A stretch of DNA of 64,000 nt from Syngnathus acus (lineage: Eukaryota > Chordata > Actinopteri > Syngnathiformes > Syngnathidae): assembly GCF_901709675.1 (NCBI RefSeq), contig NC_051097.1, forward strand, positions 5,868,039-5,932,038, in the 5' to 3' direction. Of this stretch, positions 37,129 through 49,200 are shown one piece after another. The notes under the pieces were generated by a model. The model saw nothing but the letters and a program-made list of their open reading frames with translations. It made no database searches and was not told the DNA's origin. A program made the translations under genes and the position numbers. Position 1 is the stretch's first letter. Each line of letters begins with the position of its first letter.

Positions 37129-38700
37129 CGATCCAGCTGGTTTTCACACCTCTTAAATTGCCGTCTGCCTCCTCCTGCATGGAAATGCATGGCAAGATGA
37201 CAACTTTTTCTCACAAAAAATGAATAGCCAAGATTCTAGGCAGTTTAGCTAACCAATAATATACCATGCTGCCCTCAAAAGTAAACGTAATCAGAATTTT
37301 GAAATGCCATCATACTATTTCTGTATAATACATTTCCAATAGTAGTGCACTTTAGAAAACCCACAATATTAAGTTGTAGAATTTCATTTTGATTGAAATT
37401 ATTGATTCTTATTTTAATCCCTCAATAGTCAACAATATCACTTTATATAAAAACAGTTGTGCCAGGTGCTTTTGATATTGCCCTTCAATTTGATTAAATT
37501 TGGTCAAAAAGTTCTGCACTTCTGCGCTGCAAGCCTACATGTGAGTGTTTCGTAGCTGTAGGTGGCGATATGAGGTGTTGAAAGTGGCTCTGTTGATTTA
37601 CACGAGTGCTCGAAGGACTTACTGGTGGCAAGGAGGCTGGAAAAATACCAGGCCATCTTCACCCATGGCCTGCATTTGTCACATACTCTGTGAAGGGCAC
37701 CTTGCTTCAAGCATGCTACATGACAACAACAACAACACACTAACATGCAAGAGCTTAAAGGGACACATTGTCTTTAATAAGCCCTCATCGCAATTTGCAC
37801 TATTTAGTCCTGGGCCCTATGCAAGCTTTTATGTCTATATACACCTCTAAAAAGGAGAAAATGTCTTTACATCCCAACTCAAACATAATTTACAAGTGGG
37901 TCAATCATAAGCAATATTGTTATTGACTGATAAATGCTGAATTCCTTTTCTTTTTGCACAGCTGTACCAAATATCAGAGAATAGTTCTTTCCAGATAAGG
38001 CGTGATCTTTGTTTAGTTATTTACTTAGTATGTATTAATATTTGTTGTTGTCCTTGTACTTTGTAATTATTATTATATTAAGTTGTAATCATGCATTTTC
38101 TGTTTTGCTTTTTACCCCTATCAGTTGTGGAGTAATCATGTCTTAAATTGTTTTTTAAAAATCCAGACAAACTCAAACAAAGGAAAAAACTTTGTTTTTC
38201 TTTTATTATAGTTAGTAGGATCTGAAAGGAACATTTTAATACATTTGAGCAATTTAAACAAATTGAATTCAGATCAAATCCGTTCCATTTGTTTGGGGGA
38301 AATAATTTAGATATTTGTTGATGCACCCACATTATTTATATAAATATTGATATACATATTGTATCTAAGTCATGCAGTATTGCACACCGCTTCAAACTAC
38401 ACGAAAAAGTTTCCAGAGATGACATTTAAGCAGCGAGTGATTATGATGGAAAGTCCATCAATCAATCATAAAAGCTTGTGCAACAATTTAAATCCTCTGT
38501 CAGCCAAAATACCCCATGGGCCATTTTGGAAGCAACAAGCCTGTGGAGTGGTTTCAAGGCTAATAAAAACAAACAGGCCGCAAAGTACGTACCTCTCCCA
38601 TAGACGTGCTTGAAGATTTAAAGCTGTGATGCACCACTTGAGGGTGAACTTTCCTTCAAATGTGAGAGGAGGGGGGCGGGGCTATTTTTAGGTGGCCCCC
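37129..38700 (-). promoter_or_regulatory. alpk2: alpk2 5' UTR exons and promoter with MEF2-type box
   Basis: The exon carrying the alpk2 start codon begins at an acceptor (tgcag|GAGGAGG), so 37129-37174 is 5' UTR. A good donor (GGGAGAG|gtacgt) at 38593/38592 marks a probable first exon ending at 38593. About 90 bp upstream of that donor, CTAAAAATAG (38691-38682, minus sense) is a perfect MEF2 consensus and could double as a TATA-like element. It is flanked by a GC box (GGGGCGGGG, about 38674-38682). MEF2 control fits a striated-muscle kinase. The exact start of transcription is inferred. Confidence 0.5.
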
Positions 38701-40363
38701 CACCATCACAGACTCTTTGCGTGCGCAAAGTTACCTGATAGTGCGGACATGTGCCGATCCTCAACAGTTAAGAGGCTTATCTATATTTACAGTTATGGCC
38801 TATTTGCTGGCGTCAACCAAAGTGCTTGTGACGTACTGTTTTGATAGCCACCAAGAAAACGGGGGTGAAAAAAGATGTCGCCGATTTGTATTTTATAGAA
38901 GTGTGGAGCATGTGCCGATGAAGTATACAGTTGTGCAAATATGATTGTTCCTGTCTACCTACCAAACCAATCTTTTTGAGTTTGAGCTTATGCATACAGG
39001 CAAGTCCCAAATTAATTGCACAACTTTAATGTAATACCACATTATGCCACTGACAGTACTGAGCTCCCCTCGAAGAGTTGCAGCATTTAATAATAAGCAT
39101 TAACAGGCAGAGAAGGCATTTTCATTGTCCCCACTAAACTCGGAAAACGTCATATTTTCTGAGGGATTATTGTATTATTATAAGTAGCAGTTGTTTGGAG
39201 TCGTTACCGTAAAATCTATGCTAATATCATTAGCCAGTCTACGACGTTGCACTGTGTATGTTATCTAGTGATTCAACACTTTTGTACAGCCTGGACGTTT
39301 GAAGAAGACAGGAGATTGTTGTCACAAAGCCAGTACTTTCCAGAAATTCCTGCATCTCCTTCAGTGTCTCGGCATCCTCGCTTGGATTTTATTATTTTTC
39401 TTTTATTTTCAATCCAAAAATAAATTGATGCAGTTTGAGTTTGACGAATTAGAAGTTTCAACACACTAAAGTATGATGAACAAGTTGACAAGTCAATATA
39501 TATTAAAAAGATGTATGTTTCTCTTGTGGAATATGATGCATTCTAGGTACGTGTATAGAAACAGTAGTGGTGGCTGGCAACTGTATGAATGGAAATGTGG
39601 ACCAAAAATAGAAGCTAAAAGTATTGTAACGGCACTCGTACGGACATGTTACACCTTGTGCGCTATGTTGTTGTGGCGTGTTGGATTGGACTCACGCACT
39701 CAATGAGACAGAGTGACCAAGTGTCCTCTTACAACAGCATGATGTATTTTTATACAGTGTTGTTACACAGCCTGCCGTCTGCCCTCCTTGCCCAGGCTCA
39801 GGGGGCCCAGGAGTGGGGAGCCGGTGATGCTGCACATGTCCAACATGTGCGTCACTGCTTTGTTTTTGTTGTTGTGACGCTGCGTGGGAGAGTCAGCTGA
39901 ATGGAATATGAAAGTAGTCATGTTATTAGAAAATTTAAGATCTTGCGGTAACGAGGATATTTTTATGAGCAAATTTATTTTTTACAAGGATAAAGTCATA
40001 AACATGGGAAGAAACCTATTTAAACCGAATTAATGAATGAACTAATTGCAAGTTACAACAAATCATAATTTTATAGTACCAACCACACACAAGAAAAAAG
40101 GATTAAGTGGTAATATTCAGAGAAAAAAGTAATTGTATTATAGGAATGCTGTCAAAGGTCTCTCAAATCCTTAATATTACGGAGGAAATATATATTTATT
40201 TTAAAATGTGCCGTAACGGTTAATCTGGTTGCATAATCTTTTTTAGAAACCAACCAAAACAAGCATGCACAGACTAATGTGGCATTTTTATTCACGATAT
40301 GACAGAAATGTTCAGAGCTTAAAAGACGACTTATCACAGTTGGTTTTTGATTAATGGTTTTCG
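38701..40363. other. Intergenic region between alpk2 promoter and acyltransferase gene
   Basis: No coding exon was recognised. The right end holds the 3' UTR of the minus-strand acyltransferase gene, with AATAAA (minus strand) at 40292-40287 about 70 bp after its stop codon. The remainder is AT-rich with no evident repeats. Confidence 0.5.
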
Positions 40364-43300
40364 TCAGTGTTGTACTGGGCCAGCTTTACGATTCCAGTTG
40401 AGGAGGACATAGGGTTTCTCAACCAGGACTGTTAAGACCACGCTCGTCCCGAGTGTGAGCACCACGTTGCCGAGGAACAGGTACATCTAAGAAAGACCAC
40501 AGAAATCCAGAGATACACTACAGTACGACCATTCAAGTCACTCACACAGCAGACAGTACGAAGAAGCCAAGTTCTCACAAAGTTGACATCTGTGTAGTGG
40601 ATGGGCGTCTCCTGTAGTCCAATGTAGACCAGGATGAAGACGGGATGGATCAGGTAGCAGGCGAAACTGATGTTGGCCAGAGGACCCCACAGAGACAATG
40701 ACAAGAGGCTATTGATAAACCCTGCAGGAGAGAAATGTTGATGACGCATGATCGAGCAGATATATTTATTCAACCCAATCTGAAAATTAATTCATCTAAG
40801 AAAGATAGAAAGAAATTAAAAACTTACTCTGATGAAAACTCCAAAACCATTATAACCCCTGTGAATCAAACGCCTGCCTTTACCTCCATAGCCTTCCTCA
40901 CAGGCCAGGATGATCCAGGCAATCGCTAGGGCCCACATTGGCCTGTGCAGTCCCTGGTAGAGCGCATGTGGCACGGAAGGGTGCGCTGGGATCCCCTGGA
41001 GGGCGTAGGCCAATCCTATCAATGCCGCCAAAACTGACAGACAACAGAACCAACCCAACACCGCCTGCCACTAGAGCAACAACACGAGACAAGCATTTGA
41101 ATGTGATGGCAAAGACAGTGACACCAATTTGAGTTTGGATTGTGGACGACGAATCCTACCTTATGCTTTAAGACTTGGCTTTTTTTAGTCGTTAGGTATA
41201 TTCCAGTTAAGATTCCTATTAAAAATGGTCCATATCTGGTGTGAGGCTTCACATAATAATACAAGACATAATTCTCTGATGTCCTGTAAAATAAATGCAA
41301 TCTTATGAGAGTAAAATCATAATGTTACAAGAAAAAGTCATACTTTAAAGTTATCATTTGAGAAGGTAAATTTTGACTCGATTATGGTCTTACAGCGTAG
41401 ATGGCTGGAAGACGGGCAGCTGTAGAAGTGCCGTGACGATTGAACTCGCTAACATGGTCATCAACACAAGGCCTCCTGCCACGGCTGCAAAGACACCTCT
41501 ATTCCTGGCAGAAGACACAGAATGAGTGCTGTTTTGATCTTTTGAATTATGCAGTAAAATGTTTGGACATACAATCTGAAGAGATAGACCAGTATGGGAG
41601 TGGTGGCGTAACACTGGAAGTCCAAAGAGAGGTACCACGTCCAAGGAACACACTGCGGAGAGGTCAAGTTCTCTTAAACGACTATTTCAAGATACAAAAA
41701 TAATACCGGTCATCCTTCAAAGCTACTGGTTGACCTTACTATCTCATGGACTGGGAGCAGATTACTAATCAGCAGCAAGTTGCCCCACCAGTAAGTCTTA
41801 CAATCCATCAAGTTGTCTATGAATGGAAACCAGTAAGGACCCCAGTGCACCACAGAGATAAGGCCAACGGTGAAACACATCACGAAGATATGCAGCGGCT
41901 GGATCCTGTCACGAAAAAAGACAGTTCATTTGTTCTGTTTCCATGATGACTTCCCATCGCGGCACCGAGAGCTAACCTTTTGAACCTCCTGAAGAGGTAA
42001 ACCATCACGAGACCAAAACTCAGCTTGTCTTCTGCTCTTTGGATGGAGCCAAGAAGAGACCTGGCGCTAAGTAGACCCCTGAAAGACAAAAAAATGCTTA
42101 CGGAATCAAATCAATTTCTTTTTGGTGTGTGTTCATTCAAGACTCCTGGGTTGTCGAACGAATCTCACTCAGATTTCTCAACTGCCATTGTCAAGTCACG
42201 TCAGATTTCTAAATCTCCAAGCAATTAGCAAGTAGGAACTCTGACCTTTCCTAGTCTAAGATAATTTCTGACTTCTCAGTGTCCTGGAATGCAGCTTTAG
42301 TCTCACCCTAGCAAGAGGAAGGTGTCAACGGCCATAAAAACTGGTCCACTGAGAGAAAACACATACAGAGGGCTTCTTTCTACGGTTTTCTTCCAGTCTT
42401 TGTAGTTGTCTGTGAATGATATAATCATTTATGTGACCACATTGGACCTACACATCTCACAAGGCAAGGTTTAGCTAAGTAGTACCTAGGTTGTTTATCA
42501 CGGGGAACTGTGCAGAATGTCCGCACATGATCCATAACAGGCTCAGAATGCGGATGCCATTCAAGGAAGAGTAGCCGCCTTCGGGGAAACCTGAGGAACT
42601 GCTGAAGATACCCCTGCTGGTCGTCTGAAGGGAGAAGGCCTGTAGGCACTGATATATGCAGCTTTTGGGAAAACATGAAGATCCACCTCTGGTATCGTCT
42701 GTGGGAGACATGACCCAGTAAGGTAGCAGGTAGCATTACATAGTTCACTATGCCAAAGTCAGCTAATCAGCTTCCATCAGTTATCCTTTGCTCTGCAGCA
42801 GCCTGAGCAGAGAGAGCCAGACTTCCTTGCTTTTAGCCACTAGATTTCAGTTCATCCCAGAATTCCCAGGCCATTAGGAGATCTTGTCTCTTCAATGTGT
42901 CGGAGGTCTGACCTGACAATTTCACCAGGGATGCAAATGAGATATTGCATTTTTTGATCACAAAAGTAGTTTTACTACCGAAAGGCTATTTGTTGGCTGT
43001 TAAAAACAGCAACGTTACAACCATGCTATGAAGAAATATAGTTTAGCTGAACCTTGTGACCGGTTTGGATAGTGGATGGATAGTAATGTCACTACTTTTA
43101 ATGCTAGTCATAACGCAATGCTAGCCTAAGGTTTTTGGACAGTACAGTACATTCTACTTACTATATGCCTCTGTTGTGCTACCATTTACTTCGCTACCCA
43201 ACGAACCATTGGTCTTCAGGGTCCCGTACTGGTTGAGGCCCGTGTTTAAACAGGCGGACTCTGTAGTTGGCATCACCGCCTGGTTCTGGTGCCACCTCAC

Positions 43301-44860
43301 TGTTGCTGAGAACAGCGTGGCGGCAAGGGGAATCGCTAGCATTGCACAACATATAAACCTGTGATAGAAAGGAGGTTCGGTTAAGGTGAAGGATGTTGGT
43401 GAATATATGCGGTCCTCTTACAGGCATGCGACATCCGATGCATCAGGGGCAACAGTGTCCGACAAGCAGTGAGTCATAAACATCTCCTGAGTGGACTCAT
43501 TAACCAGAATAGAAGGTAATGGAGGTACAAGGGATATGTGTCCCATCTTAAATGTATCTGTTAAAACGTGAATACATGCATTATTCTTAGGAACACAGAA
43601 CACAGTGGCTTTAAATTAACTGACCGTACAGCACCAATGTTTCTACTTCCTCTTCATCACAAGAGTCTGGGACACAGATACCCACAAAATACTGAATGGT
43701 TCCCTGTGAGTAAAATACAAAAAAGTAAAATAATAATTTAATCAAGATGATATTTTAGTCACTGTAGTTTGCATCATTTGGCCTTACCTGCTTGAGGAAC
43801 ACTTGGCAGTACTGTCCTGAGAAGGAAGGACTGTGGGCAGAGTGACACTGCTGCAGCAGGCCAGGCCGGTTGGCATTACCTCCTTCAACATTGCTAGCCT
43901 GTTTCCCAAAGGCATCATACACTGCAATTAAAAATATATACATGTCATTACATTACATTACATTACATTACTTTTTATATTTTAAACAGACTTCAACTTG
44001 GAAGAGTGTCCATCTATCTCATCTTCCCATTAAAACATACTGGTCGCCCCCTGATGGCCCCCAGAGTAACTGCAGACTAAATGAATTTGTGGCTTTTGTT
44101 TCGGACCTAGTAGTTAACATTGATGTCAAAATATTCATCCCACTACAAAAGATTTTTTACTATAGCTATTTATACCTGTAACATATTCCTTAATAACATT
44201 AATTTAACAAGACTTAAATAAACCAAGCATTCTTACCACTCAAGAATGGAAACTGCCAGTTTTTGACATTTGACATTTACATACTACAGAGTTAGTCTAT
44301 GTAAAAATCTTATTTGGTTCTTATGAAAAAAAAAAAATATGGTCAACTTGTCAAGAATCATTGGTTGCACATCATATTTCAATATTTTTCAATTATTTGA
44401 ACAGTTTTTTTAAGTGACTAAGAGTAAATGTGTTTCTTTTGTTATATCAATATTGTGGAATGCCCCCCAAAACATTTTAAATTAACAAATTAATTTCTTT
44501 TTCCCAAACTGAAGGTTTTGGCCCAAAAAGGCCCCTTGGTCAATTTGTATTGCAGCCCTTATTTTAAAAACATTATGCTACCAAGCACTTTAATTAATTG
44601 TCAATCAAGAAGACAATTTCTGAAACATATAGACAGTACATGACAGTACAATTTGGGTTAAAAATTAAATTGCTAAAAGTGAATTGAAATATCCACCACT
44701 TACTGAGAACAGCATATTCCTTAGGCTTGTCCTGGTTTATTTCCCATAGGAAAGTATTGGTGTCCATTGTGCATTTTTCGGACACGGTCAACGACCGTGT
44801 TGTCTTTATGAGTATACTTAAACCTGCTAGAAGAAACAAGCTCATCCAACCAAGGGCCAT
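40364..44860 (-). CDS. oacyl: NRF-6/OACYL-like multi-pass membrane acyltransferase
   Basis: A member of the acyltransferase-3 family with an N-terminal NRF (nose resistant to fluoxetine) domain; the substrate in vertebrates is not established. Exons in transcript order: 44860-44704, 43921-43788, 43703-43625, 43557-43422, 43358-43162, 42698-42486, 42409-42307, 42078-41977, 41905-41740, 41652-41573, 41504-41394, 41283-41160, 41070-40884, 40721-40579, 40486-40364. All are GT-AG and phases close to 684 aa. A signal peptide (MALGWMSLFLLAGLSIL) is followed by the Cys-rich NRF domain (YDAFGKQ, QCHSAHSPSFSGQYC, VGICVPDSCDEEEV). A first membrane span (FICCAMLAIPLAATLF) leads into the acyltransferase core, NGIRILSLLWIMCGHSAQ, CKTYWWGNLLLISN, RYGPFLIGILTG and FACYLIHP. 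The symbol follows the human OACYL position; an nrf-6-like name is equally valid. Confidence 0.88.
43949..43972. repeat. (CATTA)n pentanucleotide microsatellite
   Basis: About four and a half perfect copies of CATTA lie in the first intron of the acyltransferase gene, 28 bp upstream (minus sense) of exon 2. Confidence 0.7.
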
Positions 44861-44889
44861 GATAAAAGTGCCTTCATCTTTTTACAGGA

Positions 44890-44960
44890 GTGGGTTTTTA
44901 AAAGAATGAGGGGCGGGCGACATTGAAAAACTACCTTGATAGCTGTGACGTCAACACCTG
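44890..44960 (-). promoter_or_regulatory. oacyl: Compact CRE promoter of the acyltransferase gene
   Basis: Within 95 bp upstream of the start codon are TTTTAAAA (44896-44903, TATA-like), a GC box (GGGCGGG on the plus strand, 44911-44917) and a full palindromic CRE TGACGTCA (44946-44953). The order CRE, GC box, TATA-like, ATG on the minus strand is that of a short cAMP/CREB-responsive promoter. Spacing implies a very short 5' UTR. Confidence 0.5.
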
Positions 44961-46286
44961 ATTTCCCATGTCAGGTGTAAAGTATTCAGTTGCACGGGAT
45001 GTTAACAAAAAAGATCCACAGTGTCACTGCGTCACTGCGGGATCAACGCGATTAGCACCTTCATGAACATGCTTAATTTCCTCGACATTTCCACTCTGTC
45101 TTAGTAGAAGTGCCAGTGATTTATTTTTAATTAGCAACATTTTCCCGTAAGTAACCACATTTGATAACTTAAGACTTAAGTCAATGTAATTTCAACTAAT
45201 TCAGTGATTTTTACCACTGCGTTACCTTAAGTTAGTAATTATTTCAACCCTTTAAATAAAACATCAATAATAATGACTGATAATGATAATGATAATCATA
45301 GTAAATCTGATTCATTATTGGCCACTAGAGGGCAGTCTTGTTCAAAACACCCACTCAGCCTAGTTGTACTTTTCACGTTTTCCTTTTTTAAAATGGTAAT
45401 TGAGAGACAGTAACGTCTACTGTCTTGTTAGAAGTAGACATCATCTTTTGCCTTGCTTTCACCTTTTATTGATATAAAGACCAGCGCAAGCATCTGAATT
45501 GCAAGAGATAAGATTAAAAAACAGCAGCAACAATAGCAGCAACAAGACAACATTCTAATAAACAATTCACAGACTGCTTGTCGCATGCAGTTTTACGGCG
45601 AGAGACTGAATTCTTCTTGTCAAAACAGTAGCTTCCCTTCTACCCTACAGCTTATTGATATGTTTGGCTGTTAAAACATTGATAATTCGAAGCACCGTTA
45701 GTTGTTGTTTAGCTTTGTGTTTCAGTTTAACAGCCACGTTTACACTCTCCACTGTACCAAGGAACAAGAATAACGTTGACTCGTACACAGGTTGAGGAGA
45801 AAAATACAATCCGCACACAGAGGGGTTACTATCGACATTGGACGTATTCTTATGTCATGTCATCAAATTCAGTAAAAATTATATTCTAGAGCAAAATTGG
45901 ATTGCTGTTTTAAGAGGCCCAGGCCAAATAAGTAAAAAGCGGAATTCTTCGAAAACGTTTCATGGATGAAAGACCCAAAAGGCGTAGAAAATTTGAGGTT
46001 TTGAAAATATCTGCGTTATGTGGAGAATTTCAAAATGACATTATACGACTAGCTCTACACAACAGTGCAATCAGTTTAAAATGAAATGTTCTTCTATAAA
46101 AATCAATTAAAATCTTTAGAAACATGAAGTACAAAAACTACTTTGTTCAATTAAAAACAAAAAGTGACTCATATACTGTATTTTACATGTGCTGTGTGAA
46201 CAGTATATAGAATATATATGTATTGCAGTATTTTGCACATAGTAGGACCATTAAAGTTGAAAAGTTCCAATTCTACTTGAATCATT
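44961..46286 (-). other. znf532: Spacer and znf532 3' UTR
   Basis: After the znf532 stop (46287-46289) the minus strand runs AT-rich for about 800 bp to an AATAAA at 45480-45475, the likely polyadenylation signal. The remaining roughly 500 bp separates it from the acyltransferase promoter. No coding exon is seen. Confidence 0.45.
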
Positions 46287-49200
46287 TTACTTCTCCGCCA
46301 AACTGAGTCTTTTGGCCTTGATGAACGCCATCCCGTGCGTCCTCATGTGAGTGTTCAGGTTCCCCTCCGTCTCAAACATCTTCCCGCACACTTTGCATTT
46401 GGTCTTTGGCATCTCGTCATTGCCGTCCGCCGCAACGTTTAGTTGGTTCTCCCTCTGGCTTTCGTCGTCATCCTGACCCCTGAATCGGTTGAGACCTTGC
46501 TCCTTCAGCCGATGTACGATGAAGAGGTGTCGGGCCTTGGATCGGGGTGAGGTGTAACACAGGCCACACTCCTGGCACTGGTAGGACGAGCCGTCCGACT
46601 TGTGCTGGGGGATGTGCTTGTGGAAGGCGGCCACGTCCTCGGTGGTGAAGCCGCAGACGGCGCACCTGTGAACTTTGGGGATGTTCACCTTGAGCCTCTT
46701 CAAAGGCTGTAGATCCAAACTCCTTGGGTTTAACCCCGGGGACCCCTCATCTTCATTCTTTCTCTTGGGGTTGGCAGTCTGTGAAGGACATTAGAAAGAT
46801 TTCTTAGGTGACTGGAAAAGTGAAGTACAAATGAACGTTTATGACTATACCGATTTCTTATCTGACAAATCGTTCCTGGTATCAGAGGTAGCAGTTTTCT
46901 CCTCTGAGGTGCCATGCATCAGCTGAATGTGCTGATCCAGCAGCACTCTCTTGGTGAACGGTTGACTGAGAGTCGGGCAGTGCCTGTTAAAGCGCAATAA
47001 AAGTCAAAGTGACACTCCCAACAAGCTATTCATGTTCTCTTTGATTTGTGTTGGCCAGGTTTATTCTTCCTCTACCCATTTTGGTTTTACTGCAATCCAA
47101 ATATTTGTCTTTTCAACTGACAAGCTGTCACTTGGTCAATTCTGCTTTGTGTTGCAAAGCATTTCGAACTATACTGTAAATTTAGTGTCACTGCCAGGTA
47201 GCCACGTTTTCATTTACTTTACTAATCAGTTGTAGTTTGTACTCACGGGCAGGTGTAGACTTTGCGCACTTCCTTGTGTTTGAGTCGGTTATGTCGACAA
47301 AGACTGTGCGGAGAACTGAAGGACTTCTCGCAGTGCCGGCACGGGTGCTTCTTCAATATCTAATGAGCAATTAAAGATTGTGAGTTGGCATGTATTATTC
47401 TTCCCCATGTTACCTTACTTGACATGCCAGATGTCTCTAGAACGGGTTCACTCATTTACCTTGCCGTGCTCTTGCTTCATGTGAGCCACAAAGTCCTCCC
47501 TGGAAGTGAAGACTGTATTGCATTCTCCACACGTATACCCTGAACCATTGGGGTTCTTAAGCTCCCCTGAGCTATTTTTGGTTGAGTTTTTTGGTGATGA
47601 AGGTGCACCTTTATTTACGCCCTTGTTTTGACCGTTGCCGTTTCCTCCATCAACGTTGTTCCTGGTGCCATTGTGGGTGGTGTTTGAATTTGTAGCCTTG
47701 GTGCTAAGAGGGAGGTTGAGCCCCAAGTTTGGTGGGGCCTCAGTGGTCTTTAACGTTCCATGGATGGCCTTGCAAGAATTAAATCGAGGCGTGATTGAGT
47801 TATTTAATAGATTTGTGGAAAACAATGTTGTCATCCTACCTTTATATGGTCCATCATGAGCTGTTTCTGTGCATAGTGCATTGAACAGTCCGGACATTTG
47901 AAGATAGGGACTTTATGATCAACCACATGCTGGTCAAAGTGAGAGTAGAGCAGAGACTGCAGGGTGAATACTGTATCACACATGGAACACTTGTATATAA
48001 GCCTGTCGGACAGAAGAAAGACAATGTCCATTTTGGGAATAGGCCACAAGATATGGTAATCACACTAAATTTGTTGTGCCTACAAATGAGGATCTATTCA
48101 AGTCATTGGTTTCCATATGGAACAAAAACAACCAAGTTAATCCACCATGTCTAAAAGCCACAAATCCTGCAACTGATGAAGCGGAAAGGGACATTATCCT
48201 GCGATTTGGTTGTGGGTATCAGATTGCAGTTGTTGTGGCCAATTCGTCAATGCTAAATTATATGCCACTGTTCAAATGACATTTTCTTCTTTTGTATAGT
48301 TGATTGGAGTGGACCGCTTCTAACATATTTTTGACCTTTGCGGCCTTTATCAAGACTTACTTGGGCTCTCCAGCTTTCAATCCAGGATGCTGTGTGTGTG
48401 CATGCGAGTGTGTTGCTGGTGCAGACTTGAAGGCCATGGGACAAAGGGGGCATTTATAGAAGATCTCACAGTGGGAAGTCTGGATGTGCGACTTCAGGGT
48501 TGCAACATCAGCAAAGATCACACTACAATGGATACAGCTAACGGGTAGAGACAGCAAAGAGAATAAAATAATGAATGAGTTAGTCAAAGTCAAACTTGAA
48601 CACTGAAAACGAATTTCAATTTAGGGACTAACCGGTAGCCGACTCGACGGGTGTAGTGCAGGCAGTTCTTTGTGATGTGGGACTGGAAGTGGACAGAACG
48701 ACAGCTCGTGCCACATTCGGGACAGATGTACGGAGACTTGTGCTGGTGGATTCGTTGATGGCATAAAAAACTACACTGGTTTGGTAGAAGCATTTGGCAG
48801 ACGGTGCAAGCTTTCTAATACAACAGAGAAAGTGAGATAGGGAAGACAAATATTGCAATGTTGTCACAGTCGTTTCTCTGCTTAAAATCTCAAGTGTGCA
48901 GCAAACCCACACTATATTCTGCTTCATTCTTTATGTATGAATACTAACATTGTGTTCAGGTTTCAGTACATTCCTTGAAACCTGTCGCAACTGGTAGTGC
49001 GCGTTCGGAAATATAGTCCGAGCACGCCGAGCATTCGGAAACTCGGAGCGTTGTTCAAATGTGGCGTTCGGTTATTCAGTGCACCATAAATGGAGAACAC
49101 TCAAGGTGCTTAAACTGTGGGCATGGTGCGTCACTTACAGATGGAAACTGTTCAAGCACAAGGTCCTGATTGGTTCAGAACATCGGCTGTCTTCGGAAAT

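Noticed and set aside
37504-37746. Minus-strand frame with a possible small exon (acceptor ttcacag, donor CCACCA|gtaagt) upstream of the alpk2 start.
   Set aside because: It could be an extra 5' UTR exon, but it has no Ig-domain signature and does not connect in frame to the alpk2 ATG. Not called.
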